In this document: piece by piece, positions 36,601 to 37,456 of the stretch | Layout: every line of letters starts with the position of its first letter | How positions within the stretch are numbered: position 1 is the first letter of the stretch | Assembly: GCA_046482825.1 (NCBI GenBank) | Contig: JAWOEI010000076.1 | Coordinates: forward strand, 1-37,456 | Length of the DNA stretch: 37,456 bases | Direction of reading: 5' to 3' | Origin: M55B167 sp046482825 | GTDB lineage: Bacteria > Verrucomicrobiota > Kiritimatiellia > RFP12 > UBA1067 | The notes under the pieces: model-generated | Database searches by the model: none | Told to the model about the DNA's origin: nothing | What the model saw: only the letters and a program-made list of their open reading frames with translations | Made by a program: the position numbers and the translations under genes

Positions 36601-37456
36601 CATGTATAAGCTGTCATGACAAAAAGGGGAAACTCGGCAACACCAACACCAGAATGCGCTGCAATTCCTGTCATGACAAATCTGTCGGGCATGCTCTCTC
36701 TTGATCTTTACTGGACATTAATTGATATGCTTGGAGCCTGTCAGTTTGGCTATGCTCCTAGAGGACCTGTTCCGATTAAAATGCTGTTAGAATTAATCGA
36801 AGCTGTTACAGGAGAAGACATCAGTTTAAAGGAATTAATGGAAGCAGCAGAAAGATCAATAGATATGGCCAGGGTCTTTAATAATAAGGCCGGCCTAAAA
36901 CCAGAAGACGATTTTCTGCCAGAAAAGTTTTATGAAGATTTCGTTGATGGTCCTTTAAAGGGTAAAAACGGGATAGATAGAGATGAATTTGCTAAAGCAT
37001 TAAAACTCCGTTATCAGATGATGGGCTGGGACCCTGAAACCCTTAAGCCTGGCAGGGCAAAGCTTGTTAGAATGGGTATCGAATGGATAGAATAAGCTAT
37101 GACAACTAAAAAAAAGTTAGAAGTTGTAGTAAAAATTGTTGGCCATCTGGAGCGTTATATCTCTGGTGACCAGACTGAGTTAAGCCTGAAGTTACAGGAG
37201 GCTAGCAGAGTCACTGATCTCTTAAAAGAACTTGAAATACCTGAAAAAGAGATTGAGTATATAATGATCTTAGTCAATGGTCAGCCAGCAAGTAAAGAAA
37301 CAGTCTTAAAGTCAGATGATCGAGTGAGCCTTTTAACTCTGGCCGATGGCGGTTAATAAAAAAATGCCCTGGTGATAAGCCCAGGGCATTTATATACAAT
37401 ATTATTTTAGTTTTACTTTTCTATTTTTTCGCTCAACTCAATAATCTGGTCAATAG

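Overview
The window looks like a chromosomal piece of a Gram-negative bacterium of the PVC superphylum, most plausibly Lentisphaerota or Kiritimatiellota. This is an inference from gene content: a MoxR/DUF58/VWA/DUF4159 operon with a DUF4175-like membrane protein, a split glycine decarboxylase (gcvPA + gcvPB), a type III glutamine synthetase, a RAYT transposase with REP repeats, and moderate GC. Almost all genes lie on the minus strand. The exceptions are one secreted amidotransferase-like gene, a remnant ATPase gene, a tRNA-Tyr and the right-hand end.

Region 1 (about 1-16.8 kb) is one large minus-strand operon-like array, read right to left. It runs: secreted PKD/TPR protein, small GTG-start ORF, tandem DUF4159 protein, MoxR AAA+ ATPase, DUF58 protein, a truncated four-helix-bundle (S23-type) ORF, a BatA-like VWA membrane protein, a second VWA membrane protein, a RAYT transposase, a secreted protein of unknown function, and a large DUF4175-like membrane/coiled-coil protein. 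MoxR with DUF58 and VWA proteins suggests a chaperone-like ATPase acting on membrane-anchored MIDAS proteins. The larger gaps are filled with different inverted-repeat families. One of them is a 58-bp REP/BIME array with the RAYT gene nested inside it.

Region 2 (17.1-21.7 kb) is the glycine cleavage operon gcvT-gcvH-gcvPA-gcvPB. Region 3 (21.8-24.9 kb) is accessory: a plus-strand secreted BPL_N-type protein with a clear sigma-70-like promoter, a decayed AAA/DUF4143 ATPase gene, and a GC-rich exported M14 carboxypeptidase that may have been acquired.

Region 4 (24.9-35.1 kb) is mostly ammonium assimilation: gdhA, an SSS-family sodium/solute symporter, glutamine-hydrolysing NAD+ synthase (also a glutamine user), a P-II protein, the ammonium transporter amtB and type III glutamine synthetase. 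The glutamine synthetase gene has a near-consensus sigma-54 promoter with exact GG-10-GC spacing, which implies nitrogen-responsive control. The P-II protein has Leu in place of the uridylylated Tyr51.

Region 5 (35.2-37.5 kb) holds rpsU, tRNA-Tyr(GTA) and a Tat-exported split-Soret-type dihaem cytochrome. At about 36.7 kb the sequence changes abruptly into the C-terminal part of an aldehyde ferredoxin oxidoreductase followed by a MoaD-like protein, with TTA/AGA-rich codon use. That tail is either a contig chimera or a recombination junction.
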